A stretch of 64,000 nt of DNA from Stakelama marina (GCF_018122655.1 NZ_JAGRQC010000001.1:1262466-1326465), one strand, 5' to 3'. Counted from the stretch's first letter, positions 1 through 7,993 are shown. Notes: a model not told the origin generated them from the letters alone. Numbers and translations are program-made.

Positions 1-416
1 ATCGCAAGGCCAGGGAAGATCATAAAGTCCTGAAGGCTGCTATCGACGAAATCGCGGTCAAGCTGATGACCGCCAGAGGCAAGGCCACTCCCGAGGAACA
101 TGCTGCTCGTATTGCTTCCGTTCGTGCTGATATGAGCAGCATGGACGAAGAAACCCGCCTTCGTGCTCGAACGACCGTTCGGCTAGCAATCAGTGAGCTC
201 GTTCAAGAACTGACCTTTCACAGGAAAGCCAAGAGAATAGGCGTAAAACTTCTGAGCGGATCGCGCAATATCACGATCAGTGCGGATGATGGCCGCGTGA
301 CGTTCGACATCATCCCGCCCATGGTGAGCGCGCCCGTCGATGGACTTTCTGAGCGGCAAGTGCGTGTACGCAGCCGCGTGCTGAGGTCGAATCGCGCGAG
401 GCGCCCAACGAAGTGA
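1..416 (+). CDS. C-terminal part of a probable serine recombinase (partial, 5' end outside window)
   Basis: The frame is open from the first complete codon (base 3) to the stop at 416, so the gene begins left of the window; the ATG at 66 is internal. About 137 residues are visible: a charged, probably coiled helical segment (Lys/Glu/Arg-rich), then a short beta-rich tail with a DGRVTFDI-like end. This layout resembles the C-terminal region of large serine recombinases (recombinase family proteins), where a coiled-coil is followed by a small domain. The catalytic serine domain would be upstream and cannot be checked. If correct, it is the natural candidate for the integrase of the element that interrupts comM at about 10.74 kb. 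The family call rests on general pattern only. Confidence 0.5.
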   Translation, partial: RKAREDHKVLKAAIDEIAVKLMTARGKATPEEHAARIASVRADMSSMDEETRLRARTTVRLAISELVQELTFHRKAKRIGVKLLSGSRNITISADDGRVTFDIIPPMVSAPVDGLSERQVRVRSRVLRSNRARRPTK

Positions 417-674
417 TCCGGCGGCAATTGATTGGTGAGGTCAGCGAACGGCGATCGTGGGCAGTGTTTCAGTTTAGTCTTGATAGGTGCTCGGTGCCAC
501 GCTGGTATTGAGGCTTGAGGATCATCATATCGAATACCGTCGGCGATTAACCGAATGGACATAACATTCCGAATCATCGTGTAGAGCGCGCGCGTTTTCG
601 GCCTCGGATTGACGATCAATCAGCGCAACGTAGGCGATATCTCCACAAAAGTTTGATTGACATTCAATCATTTT

Positions 675-706
675 ACGACTACGTGCGGTCATGCGCACGT
701 AGTCGT
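675..706. repeat. Perfect 13-bp inverted repeat with 6-nt loop
   Basis: ACGACTACGTGCG (675-687) is followed by a 6-base spacer and then by its exact reverse complement (694-706). The stem would be very stable. No T-run follows on either strand, so it is not a classical intrinsic terminator. It could be a factor-dependent terminator of the recombinase gene, an operator, or part of a recombination site. The function is not determined by the sequence. Confidence 0.6.
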
Positions 707-858
707 TATGCTTCCCCCACCACGGCGCTACGCGTTTGTACGGAAATGATTTCCGTTGCCAAATTGGCCAAAATAGATAAGCGACGGACATATCATTCGG
801 TGTTGAGCGTTGAAGAATTGGAGTTTCCAATTTGTCAACCTTCATTCAGATACGATCT

Positions 859-874
859 CCGATAACGTTATCGG
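859..874. promoter_or_regulatory. 16-bp perfect palindrome CCGATAACGTTATCGG, candidate operator
   Basis: The 16 bases are fully self-complementary without a spacer, and lie about 35 bases upstream of the ATG at 911. The perfect two-fold symmetry fits the binding site of a dimeric regulator, and the position fits an operator overlapping the promoter or leader of the small gene downstream. No regulator gene is recognised nearby in the window. Confidence 0.4.
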
Positions 875-913
875 AAGTGAGGACTGAAATGATCGGAAGT
901 GAGGACTGAAATG
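870..913 (+). repeat. 22-bp perfect tandem duplication containing ribosome binding site and start codon
   Basis: Bases 870-891 and 892-913 are identical 22-mers in direct tandem. Each unit carries a GAGGA-type ribosome binding site and ends in ATG, so the leader of the small gene at 911 contains two initiation signals. The first ATG (889) opens only a six-codon frame that stops with TGA at 907-909, just before the second ATG. This could act as a minimal leader ORF, or simply be a recent slippage duplication. Confidence 0.7.
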
Positions 914-1150
914 CCCAAGGGTCCGCAAGGACAGAAGCGACCTGCTGACGCGATCGGCCTTGCCGTTCATGTGGCGCAGATCGCTACGGGCGACGTTGAA
1001 GACGATATTTAGATTTCCGGACGGGCAGGAGGTAAAACCGCCGGAGGTGTCGCGAGGGCCGCCAAACTCGCGCCGAAGACAAGGGCAGATATCGCCAACA
1101 AGGCTGCAAAGGCTTCGTTGGTCAAAGAGAGAAAGAGACAGGTGATATGA
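911..1150 (+). pseudogene. Small alphaproteobacterial conserved protein interrupted by an in-frame TAG
   Basis: From ATG 911 the frame encodes 33 residues starting MPKGPQGQKRPADAIG, then TAG at 1010-1012, then stays open in the same frame for 45 codons to TGA 1148-1150. The two halves together look like a known family of small basic proteins of alphaproteobacteria: an N-terminal PKGPxGxKRPADxIGxAV block and a C-terminal Gly/Ala/Lys block ending in AxIAxKAAxA. I therefore read it as one gene broken by a nonsense codon. Amber readthrough cannot be excluded. The stop overlaps the ATG of the next small frame (ATGA at 1147-1150), which suggests the pair was once translationally coupled. Confidence 0.5.
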
Positions 1151-1284
1151 ATATGCAGACGAAGGAAGCCGGCGCTGACGGCCGCGAGGCCGTCCGCATG
1201 TATCCAAACAACAGCTTGCGTGAGCCGGTTAACCCGTACCGTAACCGCTTCGCAGATGTGGTGAAAAGCACCTTTACGAAGTAA
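1147..1284 (+). CDS. Small hypothetical protein (45 aa)
   Basis: ATG at 1147 overlaps the stop of the preceding interrupted gene (ATGA), and the frame runs to TAA 1282-1284. The product is hydrophilic, with an Asn/Arg-rich middle (REPVNPYRNRF), and resembles no family I can name. Support comes from the overlap arrangement and from a strong hairpin shortly downstream (1305-1334). It could be a real partner of the upstream gene or a chance frame. Confidence 0.3.
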   Translation: MNMQTKEAGADGREAVRMYPNNSLREPVNPYRNRFADVVKSTFTK

Positions 1285-1304
1285 TTTTTCATCTACACAA
1301 TACG

Positions 1305-1334
1305 GAGCCCCCTGTTCGAAAGGATGGGGGGCTC
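1305..1334. terminator. Hairpin after the small gene pair
   Basis: GAGCCCCC (1305-1312) pairs exactly with GGGGGCTC (1327-1334) across a 14-base loop. It lies 20 bases after the stop at 1284 and before the next gene at 1357, where a terminator would be expected. A proper T-run is missing on the plus strand, so the call is tentative. Confidence 0.35.
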
Positions 1335-1356
1335 AAGCGTTTCTGGGGGCTAGACT

Positions 1357-1905
1357 TTGGTTGCGAATATTCTCCGCGAGCTTCAAGGCGAAGACTTTTT
1401 TGTAGACCAAGTCGGAAGCCACTTTAGAAACACAGATGATTACGGCGATATGCTATCATGCGCAGTCACCGTTGACGAAGATCGGCTGAAGTGGGCTCAT
1501 ACAGAGTACCAGCAAGGAGTCAGCGAATTTTCAATTCGTTTGGACTCCGGCGACCCAGATCATTATAAAAGATGCGGCGCACTTTTGCGTGCGCTCTATC
1601 GCATCAAGCCAATAACCGTCGTCGAATTTGATCCTCCACTAGACGAATTCGATAGCTTGTTTGCCCCAGTCGGTGTTTCGTACTCTGACGCAGAATATGC
1701 ACTTTCCTTGGGCAGGACTTTTAAGCTTTATCATAATGAGATGATGTCGTTCGGATATGCATATAACGTATGCACAATGTACGAGGAAAACCCCGTAGCC
1801 ATAAGCGATGCCTACATCCACACAATGTGCGCCTATCTGTCATCGAGCGATAATCTGTCTGCCGACTCACTCTACATGGTATTCAAGAGTCTTATGCTTG
1901 CATGA
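1357..1905 (+). CDS. Orphan hypothetical protein (182 aa)
   Basis: The frame opens with TTG at 1357 and ends at 1905. It encodes an acidic protein rich in Tyr, Asp and Ser, with no predicted signal peptide or clear transmembrane segment. I recognise no family. Base composition is visibly richer in A and T than the surrounding DNA, consistent with recent acquisition as cargo of the element in comM. Bases 1335-1356 give no strong ribosome binding site, so the true start is uncertain; an ATG lies further in, at the DYGDM position. It sits next to an IS relic and a restriction-modification operon, which makes a defence or selfish role possible, but nothing in the sequence demonstrates it. Confidence 0.45.
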   Translation: MVANILRELQGEDFFVDQVGSHFRNTDDYGDMLSCAVTVDEDRLKWAHTEYQQGVSEFSIRLDSGDPDHYKRCGALLRALYRIKPITVVEFDPPLDEFDSLFAPVGVSYSDAEYALSLGRTFKLYHNEMMSFGYAYNVCTMYEENPVAISDAYIHTMCAYLSSSDNLSADSLYMVFKSLMLA

Positions 1906-1937
1906 GCCATAATGGTTCATTGTGAAATGAGGCGCCA

Positions 1938-2105
1938 ACATGCTGCCTCTCGTCAAGCCCCCCAAATTCTCGTCAAGCTGTTCGAAGGGTCGTCTATGCG
2001 GTCGATCAGCGGAGTTGCCGACGTTTAGATCAACACCGCGTGATCGCGCGGATCAATTCCGATGCTCCGGCACCTAAGCCGCGCGGCTCCTACAAAAGCT
2101 AGCGG
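1938..2105 (+). pseudogene. Relic of an IS1-like transposase
   Basis: Translated fragments in shifting frames read LVKLFEGSSMRSISGVADV then, after stops, INTA, and finally ARINSDAPAPKPRGSYKS. These match the beginning (EGSSMRSISR..DVSINTV) and the end (IxARIDxxAPxxKRGPYK) of an IS1-family-like transposase common in alphaproteobacteria. The central part, including the catalytic core, is deleted, and at least one frameshift and stop codons are present. It is a dead remnant that marks past transposition in this accessory segment. It lies directly downstream of the orphan gene and faces the EcoRII-like gene. Confidence 0.5.
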
Positions 2106-2140
2106 CCTAAATTTCGACACCACCTGCTCTTATCACGCGT

Positions 2141-3376
2141 TTATAAGGGCAGAAGCCGCACGTCGCCGATGAAGCTTTCTAGCGTCTGCAGGTGCGGTCG
2201 AACGTCCTTAGGAAACGTATCGACGATACCCGCCGGCACCACGAGTTGCACACCGGCATGGGTCATTTCACGGAACTGCGACTCCGAAACACCCTCCTGC
2301 AACGTCAACAGGTGCTTTGCAGGAATTCGGTCAGCCTCGTTGAGGATTTGCCGCCAGCGATCCTTGCACGTTGTCTTGACTGCTAACATTCGAAGCCGAT
2401 CGGCTGGGAAGCTCATATCGCGATACGCGGCGACCGAAGGGAACAGAAAGTCGGGCCGCTTCCCAGGTTCGGACTCCGGCTGATGCGCGAAGTGCATGCC
2501 CTCAACCAGCCGCTCCTCTATGAAGATCGCCCGGGTATGCAGCTCCAGCGATCGGCCGGATCGGGCCTTACGGCGCTGGAGAACGGTCTGTGCGCGGGCA
2601 ATGAAGTCGTCCACAGTTGCGAAGCCAGCTTGAATGAAGGGCAATTCGATCGCCTGCTCCACGCTGCGAAAAATCTCGAACTCGCAATCGCGACGGCGCA
2701 TCAGCCGTTTATCGGGGTCGAGGCAGGCGTCGGCGCGCAGCTCGACTGCCCTACGGATGATGTCGGCCCCGGTCGGGAACTTCGCCCGCCATGCCGTCGG
2801 AATCTCGTCATCGGCCAACCAGCAGCTCGCTCGCACAGGCGGTGGCTGTAACAGACCGAGCAATCCGCCCTGCACTGATGGCCACAGCGCCCACTTGCCG
2901 GGCTCTACCGGCCCGATGCGGTCCTCTACCAGATCTTCTTCTGTCTCATGCCTACAGACCCAGACGTGGCAGTCAGGAATCTTCGGCGGCTCTGGCCTGT
3001 TGAATGCGAAGATGGTCAGCGCGCCGGTACTTTCCGGATCGAGCAGCGCCGACGCCTGACCGCCGAAGTTAGTTAGCCGCGTCTCGTTGCGTCCACTCTT
3101 CGGATTGCCGTGCAGTTTGTTGTTGTACCAGACCGCCCTAACCTGCTGATGATCGGGGTGGGAATCGACGTAAAGATCGAACCACACGTCCGGGTTCTTT
3201 ACGGTCGGCCGATTGAGCGTCGGGAAGAAGTCGAAAAGCACATCTCGTGGGACGTAAGGTCCTGCCTGGTGGCTTTCGTTCGCCAGCGTATCGTTGCCCG
3301 ATAAGCGTTTGACATACCAAACGAATCCTGATCCGCAATATTCGTCCAACCATTCGACAAGATCACTCACCGGCAC
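2141..3376 (-). CDS. EcoRII-type restriction endonuclease
   Basis: This 411-residue protein matches EcoRII (about 400 residues) in layout: an N-terminal effector-binding domain (roughly 1-190) and a C-terminal PD-(D/E)XK nuclease domain. Visible C-terminal features are LQRRKARSGRSLELH, the metal-binding KRPDFLFPS segment and the AVKTTCKDRWRQIL catalytic helix region with its lysine. The family cuts CCWGG (W = A/T) and generally needs two sites for activation; the same specificity is inferred here from the family and the Dcm-like partner. It is the last gene of the operon dcm-vsr-endonuclease, overlapping vsr by a few bases. A GTG at 3376 or one two codons later (3370, forming GTGA with the vsr stop) can serve as start; the second has better spacing to the G-rich upstream stretch. 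Confidence 0.9.
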   Translation of the reverse strand: MPVSDLVEWLDEYCGSGFVWYVKRLSGNDTLANESHQAGPYVPRDVLFDFFPTLNRPTVKNPDVWFDLYVDSHPDHQQVRAVWYNNKLHGNPKSGRNETRLTNFGGQASALLDPESTGALTIFAFNRPEPPKIPDCHVWVCRHETEEDLVEDRIGPVEPGKWALWPSVQGGLLGLLQPPPVRASCWLADDEIPTAWRAKFPTGADIIRRAVELRADACLDPDKRLMRRRDCEFEIFRSVEQAIELPFIQAGFATVDDFIARAQTVLQRRKARSGRSLELHTRAIFIEERLVEGMHFAHQPESEPGKRPDFLFPSVAAYRDMSFPADRLRMLAVKTTCKDRWRQILNEADRIPAKHLLTLQEGVSESQFREMTHAGVQLVVPAGIVDTFPKDVRPHLQTLESFIGDVRLLPL

Positions 3377-3834
3377 GGTCCGCCCCCCCTGATCTCGCCC
3401 TCGCGTCGATCGGATTGCAACCAGTCAGCGGCAAGCGACACAACGGCATCGGCCCCGATCCGGCCGGAGCCCTTCATCGCGCATTCCCAGATTTTCAGCA
3501 CGCGCCATCCGGCTTGGTCAAGCGAGACCTCCACCTCCGCATCGCGCTCTCGGTTGCGCCCGATCTTCTGCCGCCAGAACTCCTGCCGTGTGCCGGGCCA
3601 CCGGAACAACGGGCAATCGTGTGCGTGCCAAAAACAGCCGTGAATGAAGATGACCGCGTGCCAGCGCGGCAGCACCATGTCGGGCTTGCCGGGGAGCGCG
3701 CAATCGTGAAGCCGGAACCGGAAACCGACAGCGTGAAGCCCCCGTCGCACCACTAACTCGGGCTTGGTGTTCTTGCCCTTGATACTGGCCATCATGCGGC
3801 TGCGCGTTGCCGCATCAACTATGTCACCCGGCAA
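3367..3834 (-). CDS. vsr: Very short patch repair endonuclease Vsr
   Basis: Vsr nicks 5' of the T in T:G mismatches that arise when 5-methylcytosine at Dcm sites deaminates, starting very short patch repair. Family signatures are present: ATRSRMMASIKGKNTKPE at the N-terminus, KPDMVLPRWHAVIFIHGCFW with the catalytic Asp, the WHAHDC metal-binding residues, and EFWRQKIGRNRERD. The frame is open to 3882 (TTG), but I place the start at TTG 3834, which overlaps the end of the methylase gene by 11 bases, has GGAAG about 7 bases upstream and begins right at the conserved region. Having vsr between methylase and endonuclease protects the host from the mutagenic side effect of the methylase. Confidence 0.9.
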   Translation of the reverse strand: MPGDIVDAATRSRMMASIKGKNTKPELVVRRGLHAVGFRFRLHDCALPGKPDMVLPRWHAVIFIHGCFWHAHDCPLFRWPGTRQEFWRQKIGRNRERDAEVEVSLDQAGWRVLKIWECAMKGSGRIGADAVVSLAADWLQSDRREGEIRGGGPCR

Positions 3835-5074
3835 GAGGCAGCTTCCGCTGGAGCTGTTCCGGCTCGATCTCGGAGCGATCAATCAGCCACGGCAGCATAT
3901 GCTCGGCGACAGCCTTCACCACTGGCACCACGACGGCATTGCCAAACTGGCGATAGGCCTGCGTGTCCGACACGGGGATGATGAAATCACGCCCACTTGG
4001 CTCATCGAATCCCATCAGCCGGGCGCATTCGCGCGGTGTCAGGCGGCGGGGATTGTCGCCCTTCTGCTCAACGAGGATTTCCGACCCGTCCTTGTAATAT
4101 CGCGCCGACAGGGTGCGGGCGACGTCGTTCGGCCCGACCAAGCCAAATCCAAAACCGTTCCCAGCCGCTTTGTGCTTTGCGGCATATCCCTGCAGATAAC
4201 GCCAGAGGTGATCGGTCAGGGTGTATTTTTCTGAAACCGAGGCGATGTTGCCGCGCGTGTAAGGTGGGTCGAGCTCCTCGGTGCCGTCCTCGGGATGAAG
4301 AATGGTGCCGAGCTTCGGCCCGTTCAGCGGGTCGGGCAGCACGAAGTCGGCAAAGGTGAAGTCGTTCGGATCGCGGAAGCCGACGATGAAGATGCGCTCG
4401 CGCTGCTGGGGCACGAACGACTTAGAATTGATGACCTTCCAATGTACCTGATAGCCCAGCTCGGAGGTCAGCGTGCGGTGAATCACCTCGAATGTCCGGC
4501 CCCTGTCATGGTTGACCAAATTCTTCACGTTCTCCAACAAGAACGCGCGCGGGCGATGATGCTCGATGATCTTTGCCACGTTGAAGAACAGGGTGCCCTG
4601 TGTTTCGTCGGCGAAGCCGTGCGGCCGGTTAAGCGCGTTCTTCTTCGACACCCCTGCGATCGAAAACGGCTGACAAGGGAAGCCCGCCAGCAACAAGTCG
4701 TGCGCGGGAATGCTTTTCACCGGCACTTTGGTTATGTCGCCGGCGACCTCGTGCTCGCACTCGTAATTGGCTAGGTAAGTTTTCTGCGAGTAGCGGTCCC
4801 ATTCGCTGGTGAATACGCATTCGCCCCACTCATCGAAGCCTCGGCGCAGGCCACCGATACCCGCGAACAGGTCGATGAACCGAAAGGCTTTGCGATGCGG
4901 CCGCACCGCCCTACTCTCCCGGATCATCCCATCGAGTAGCTTGAGGGCCGCTCGACGGGGCGGAACGTCGCCCTTCTCCCACCGATATACAGTTCGGCGC
5001 GAGAAGCCGGAACTCTCAGCGAACGCATCGACGCTGATGCCCGCGCTTGTGCGAAGGCGGGAAAACTCTGACAC
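3824..5074 (-). CDS. dcm: DNA cytosine-5 methyltransferase (Dcm/M.EcoRII type)
   Basis: The canonical C5-methylase motifs occur in order: motif I FIDLFAGIGGLRRGF (SAM), motif IV GFPCQPFSIAG with catalytic Cys, motif VI ENVKNL, motif VIII QQRERIFIVGFR, and C-terminal motif X YRQFGNAVVVPVV. A helix-turn-helix domain of about 60 residues precedes the catalytic core (SVDAFAESSGFSRRTVYRW). In M.EcoRII-like enzymes such an N-terminal domain can repress the methylase promoter, so autoregulation is plausible. The frame reaches a TTG at 5104; I chose GTG 5074, directly before the HTH region. It is first in the overlapping operon with vsr and the EcoRII-like endonuclease and would protect CCWGG sites. 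Confidence 0.92.
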   Translation of the reverse strand: MSEFSRLRTSAGISVDAFAESSGFSRRTVYRWEKGDVPPRRAALKLLDGMIRESRAVRPHRKAFRFIDLFAGIGGLRRGFDEWGECVFTSEWDRYSQKTYLANYECEHEVAGDITKVPVKSIPAHDLLLAGFPCQPFSIAGVSKKNALNRPHGFADETQGTLFFNVAKIIEHHRPRAFLLENVKNLVNHDRGRTFEVIHRTLTSELGYQVHWKVINSKSFVPQQRERIFIVGFRDPNDFTFADFVLPDPLNGPKLGTILHPEDGTEELDPPYTRGNIASVSEKYTLTDHLWRYLQGYAAKHKAAGNGFGFGLVGPNDVARTLSARYYKDGSEILVEQKGDNPRRLTPRECARLMGFDEPSGRDFIIPVSDTQAYRQFGNAVVVPVVKAVAEHMLPWLIDRSEIEPEQLQRKLPLAG

Positions 5075-5194
5075 GTTAGAACGCAAGCAGCACCTCTGGG
5101 ACAATTTGTGCCACTGTGGCCTAGCAATTCCCTACGTGCAAGAACAAAAAGAGAAGGTCGATGCTTGTTGCGGCGCACAACAGGCTCGGAAGGA

Positions 5195-7993
5195 TTAGGC
5201 GTCGATCGCGAAGCCTCCAATCACAACGGGCTCGGGGACCGTTAGCGCCGCCGCTCCCGTCTTGACCAGCATCTCGTCAATGGCACCAACCTGCGCGCCA
5301 TCTCGCCCCTCGATCACAGCTACAAGCCGCTTGCGGTCGTCGGTATAGATGGACGCGTGCTTCTTTGCTCGCGACACGGCGACATAGGCGAGGTTGGCGT
5401 CGACGTTGCGGCGGAACGATTTCAGGTGCACCATAACCCGATCGCACGTTGCCCCTTGCGCGGCATGGATGGTGGACACCCAGGCGGGACGGATGTGGCG
5501 GTCGGCGACGTTGGTCATGTCGAGGGTCTGGCGCTTGCCGCCCTTCATGCCGACCACGACCAGCCCCTCCTTCACGTCGATCGCGAGCACCTCGGCGGTG
5601 CGCCCGTTGAGGCGCTTGGCGGCATAGTTGTTGCGGGTGAACTGGATGCGGTCGCCGGTGCGCAGTTCCTTTTCGACCTCGGCGAAGGCGTCTGCCTGGG
5701 CGCCGCTGCCGTCGCCGGGGAACCAGAGGAACGGCTTGTCCTCGGGGTCGAGCAGGCGGACGGTGCCGGCCTCGGCGTCGACGGCCTCGACACGATAGCC
5801 GGTGTTGCGGCGCGGCGCGCCGTCCTCGCCGCCTTGGCGGAACGTCAAAACGGTGCCGGGACGGTAGCTGGCGGCACGGGCGCGCTGGGCCTCGGTCAGC
5901 CCGAGCGATTCGAGCACGAGCACGGTCATCGCGCGTGTCCCCAGCGTGCCGTCCCGGACCAGCTCGGCGCGGATGGCGTCGGTGAGCGCCTGACGGCCCT
6001 CGCGGGTCGGATCGAGGACGAGCGTACGGGCGCGCTCCTGCCGCGACAGGCGCGCGAAGTCGCGGGCGAGCCGCGCGCGCCGCACGTCGTCGTCGGCGTG
6101 CTGGATGACCTCGCCGCCTCCATCATCAAGCGCGACGAAGGCGGTCTCGGCATCGCCGGCGAGCAGATGCTCGACCGCGCGGCGGGTGTCGGGGTTGGAC
6201 TGGCGGACGATCTCGGCGAGCTTGTGGGTTTCCATGCCGGCGTCCTGGAGCTGGCCGAACGCGCGGCCTGCGGCGACGCTGCCCAATTGCTTCACGTCGC
6301 CGACCAGCACGACGCGCGCGCGCTGGTTCTGCGCCTGGGCGAGCAGCGCCTCGGTGTCGCGGGCCCCCGACATGCTGGCCTCGTCGACCATCCAGATTTC
6401 GGGCTTGGGTGGCCCGCATGGGGTCGTGGTGGGTCCGGTGGTGAGCATCAAAGCGACGGTCATCGGCTCGGCCCCGATCGCGCGCGCCAGTTCCTCAGCG
6501 GCTGTCGCCGTGGGAGCGAGCGCGCGGACGGTGTGGCCGCGCGCCTTGGCGGCTTCGGCATAGACACGCAGCACCGTGGTCGTCTTGGCGGTGCCGGCGC
6601 TGCCCTGCACGCCGGCAACGCTGTTGGTGGAGACGAGCAGCGCCTTGGTGGCGGCGCGCTGTCCGTCCTTCCATGCGTGGCCCATCTTCGCGGACGCGGC
6701 CTCGGCGCGGGCGACGATGGTGGCCGCGTCGAAATGGTCGGCGAGCGGATCGAGCGTGCCCCGTCCGGCGCGTTCCAGCCCGAGCATCCGCTCCTCGGTA
6801 GCGATGGCGTCGCGGGTGGTGAAGCCGACGACACCGCGCGCCATGCCGGGGGCGGCGCGGATGACGATGTCCTGGATGCGCTCGGCACGGGCGATGGCGG
6901 CGACGATATCGCTGGGGAAGGCCTTGCCGAAGGCGTGGTCGCCGGCTTCACGTTCAAGCGCGGCAGCGGCGAACACCGCGTGGCGCTCGCCGATATGGGC
7001 GGTGGCCCAGGCGACGGCCTGGTCGGCGACGCGCATCCTGGCGCGGGTGCCGGGGCTGGCCTCGGCCGCGCGGGCCTCGGCTTGGGCGACGAGGGTGCGG
7101 CGCACGTCCTCGGTGAAGCCCAGGGCATGGGCGCGCTCGCGCCATGCGGCGGTAAGCTGGCGATGGTCGACGGCTTCCTTGGGCGCGCGGGTATCGAGCG
7201 CGACGACGGCCTTCTCGGCTGCGGTCGCGCTGGCGCGGGACTGTCCGCGCGAGTCGAGCGCCGCCTCGATCTGGCGGGAGCGGTTGGAGAAGGCCTCGTG
7301 GACCTCGGGCGTGATGGCGTCGATTTGGAACAGCCCGTTCTCGCCGGTGATCGTGACGGTATAGCCCAGACGCTGCGCCTCGGCCGCGAGCTGCTGGTGA
7401 TAGACGGCGCCGACCGCCATCTGGAGCGCGTAGAGGGGTTGCGTCTCGGCGCTGCGCCATGTGCCGTCGTCGTCGCAGGTGGCGTTGAGGATGACGCAGT
7501 GGGTGTGGACCTGCGGGTCGGGCACCTCCTCGGTCTCGCGGGCGGTGAAGTGCGGGAAGGTGGCGATGGCGAAGCTGTTGGTCGCGACCCGCTCGACGGT
7601 CTTGCCGTGACGGATGCGAGTGACGGCCGCGTGCCGCTCGGCATAGTCGAGCGCGACCCGGACGGCGCGGTCGTGCGCGTCGAGCAGGCGCCGGTCGCCC
7701 GCGACCAGCGCCGCGACCGATACGGACTTGGGTGCGGAACACGTCAGGTCCCATCCGGGGCGATGCTGGCGCTCGCCATGGCGGACGGTGCCGAGCACGG
7801 TGCCCTCGGGCAACCTGCCGTGGAGCATGTCGGCGAAGGTGTCCGGCTCGACTTCGCCGCGCAGGCCCAGCTTCGCGGCGCCGCGCCCGTGCCATGCGGA
7901 GGGAGCCTTGGCGTCGCCGACATAATAGTCATCCGCCTCGTAATAGCCGAGGGCGTCGTCGGGGTTGGTGAGCTCCTTGAGGGTGGCGACCAT
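5195..7993 (-). CDS. MobF-family conjugative relaxase-helicase (TrwC/TraI type)
   Basis: This 932-residue protein would nick the element's oriT and unwind it for conjugative transfer. The N-terminal relaxase domain has paired tyrosines (Y17/Y18 and Y23/Y24) as in TrwC, and the three-histidine metal motif (FPHFTAR near 148, VHTHC at 163-165). The helicase part carries Walker A GVQGSAGTAKT (461-471) and a Walker B-like DEASMSG, followed by RecD-like helicase blocks ending in VSTIHAAQG and AYVAVSRAK. I place the start at ATG 7993, which overlaps the stop of the coupling-protein gene by one base (TGATG). The longer frame to 8107 only runs antisense of nothing useful and lies within the preceding gene. 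Length is close to TrwC (966). Confidence 0.92.
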   Translation of the reverse strand: MVATLKELTNPDDALGYYEADDYYVGDAKAPSAWHGRGAAKLGLRGEVEPDTFADMLHGRLPEGTVLGTVRHGERQHRPGWDLTCSAPKSVSVAALVAGDRRLLDAHDRAVRVALDYAERHAAVTRIRHGKTVERVATNSFAIATFPHFTARETEEVPDPQVHTHCVILNATCDDDGTWRSAETQPLYALQMAVGAVYHQQLAAEAQRLGYTVTITGENGLFQIDAITPEVHEAFSNRSRQIEAALDSRGQSRASATAAEKAVVALDTRAPKEAVDHRQLTAAWRERAHALGFTEDVRRTLVAQAEARAAEASPGTRARMRVADQAVAWATAHIGERHAVFAAAALEREAGDHAFGKAFPSDIVAAIARAERIQDIVIRAAPGMARGVVGFTTRDAIATEERMLGLERAGRGTLDPLADHFDAATIVARAEAASAKMGHAWKDGQRAATKALLVSTNSVAGVQGSAGTAKTTTVLRVYAEAAKARGHTVRALAPTATAAEELARAIGAEPMTVALMLTTGPTTTPCGPPKPEIWMVDEASMSGARDTEALLAQAQNQRARVVLVGDVKQLGSVAAGRAFGQLQDAGMETHKLAEIVRQSNPDTRRAVEHLLAGDAETAFVALDDGGGEVIQHADDDVRRARLARDFARLSRQERARTLVLDPTREGRQALTDAIRAELVRDGTLGTRAMTVLVLESLGLTEAQRARAASYRPGTVLTFRQGGEDGAPRRNTGYRVEAVDAEAGTVRLLDPEDKPFLWFPGDGSGAQADAFAEVEKELRTGDRIQFTRNNYAAKRLNGRTAEVLAIDVKEGLVVVGMKGGKRQTLDMTNVADRHIRPAWVSTIHAAQGATCDRVMVHLKSFRRNVDANLAYVAVSRAKKHASIYTDDRKRLVAVIEGRDGAQVGAIDEMLVKTGAAALTVPEPVVIGGFAIDA

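Larger units (their letters stand above)
417..910. other. Non-coding stretch downstream of the recombinase fragment
   Basis: No convincing gene is seen in these roughly 490 bases. Frames present on both strands are short, lack a clear ribosome binding site and show no recognisable motif. The stretch holds two exact symmetric sequences (675-706 and 859-874) and the first part of a 22-bp tandem duplication (870-913), each listed separately. Together they suggest a regulatory or recombination-related region in front of the small gene at 911. Confidence 0.5.

Noticed and set aside
3834..3882. Longer vsr start at TTG 3882
   Set aside because: It would overlap the methylase gene by 59 bases with residues unlike Vsr; TTG 3834 has a better-placed ribosome binding site.
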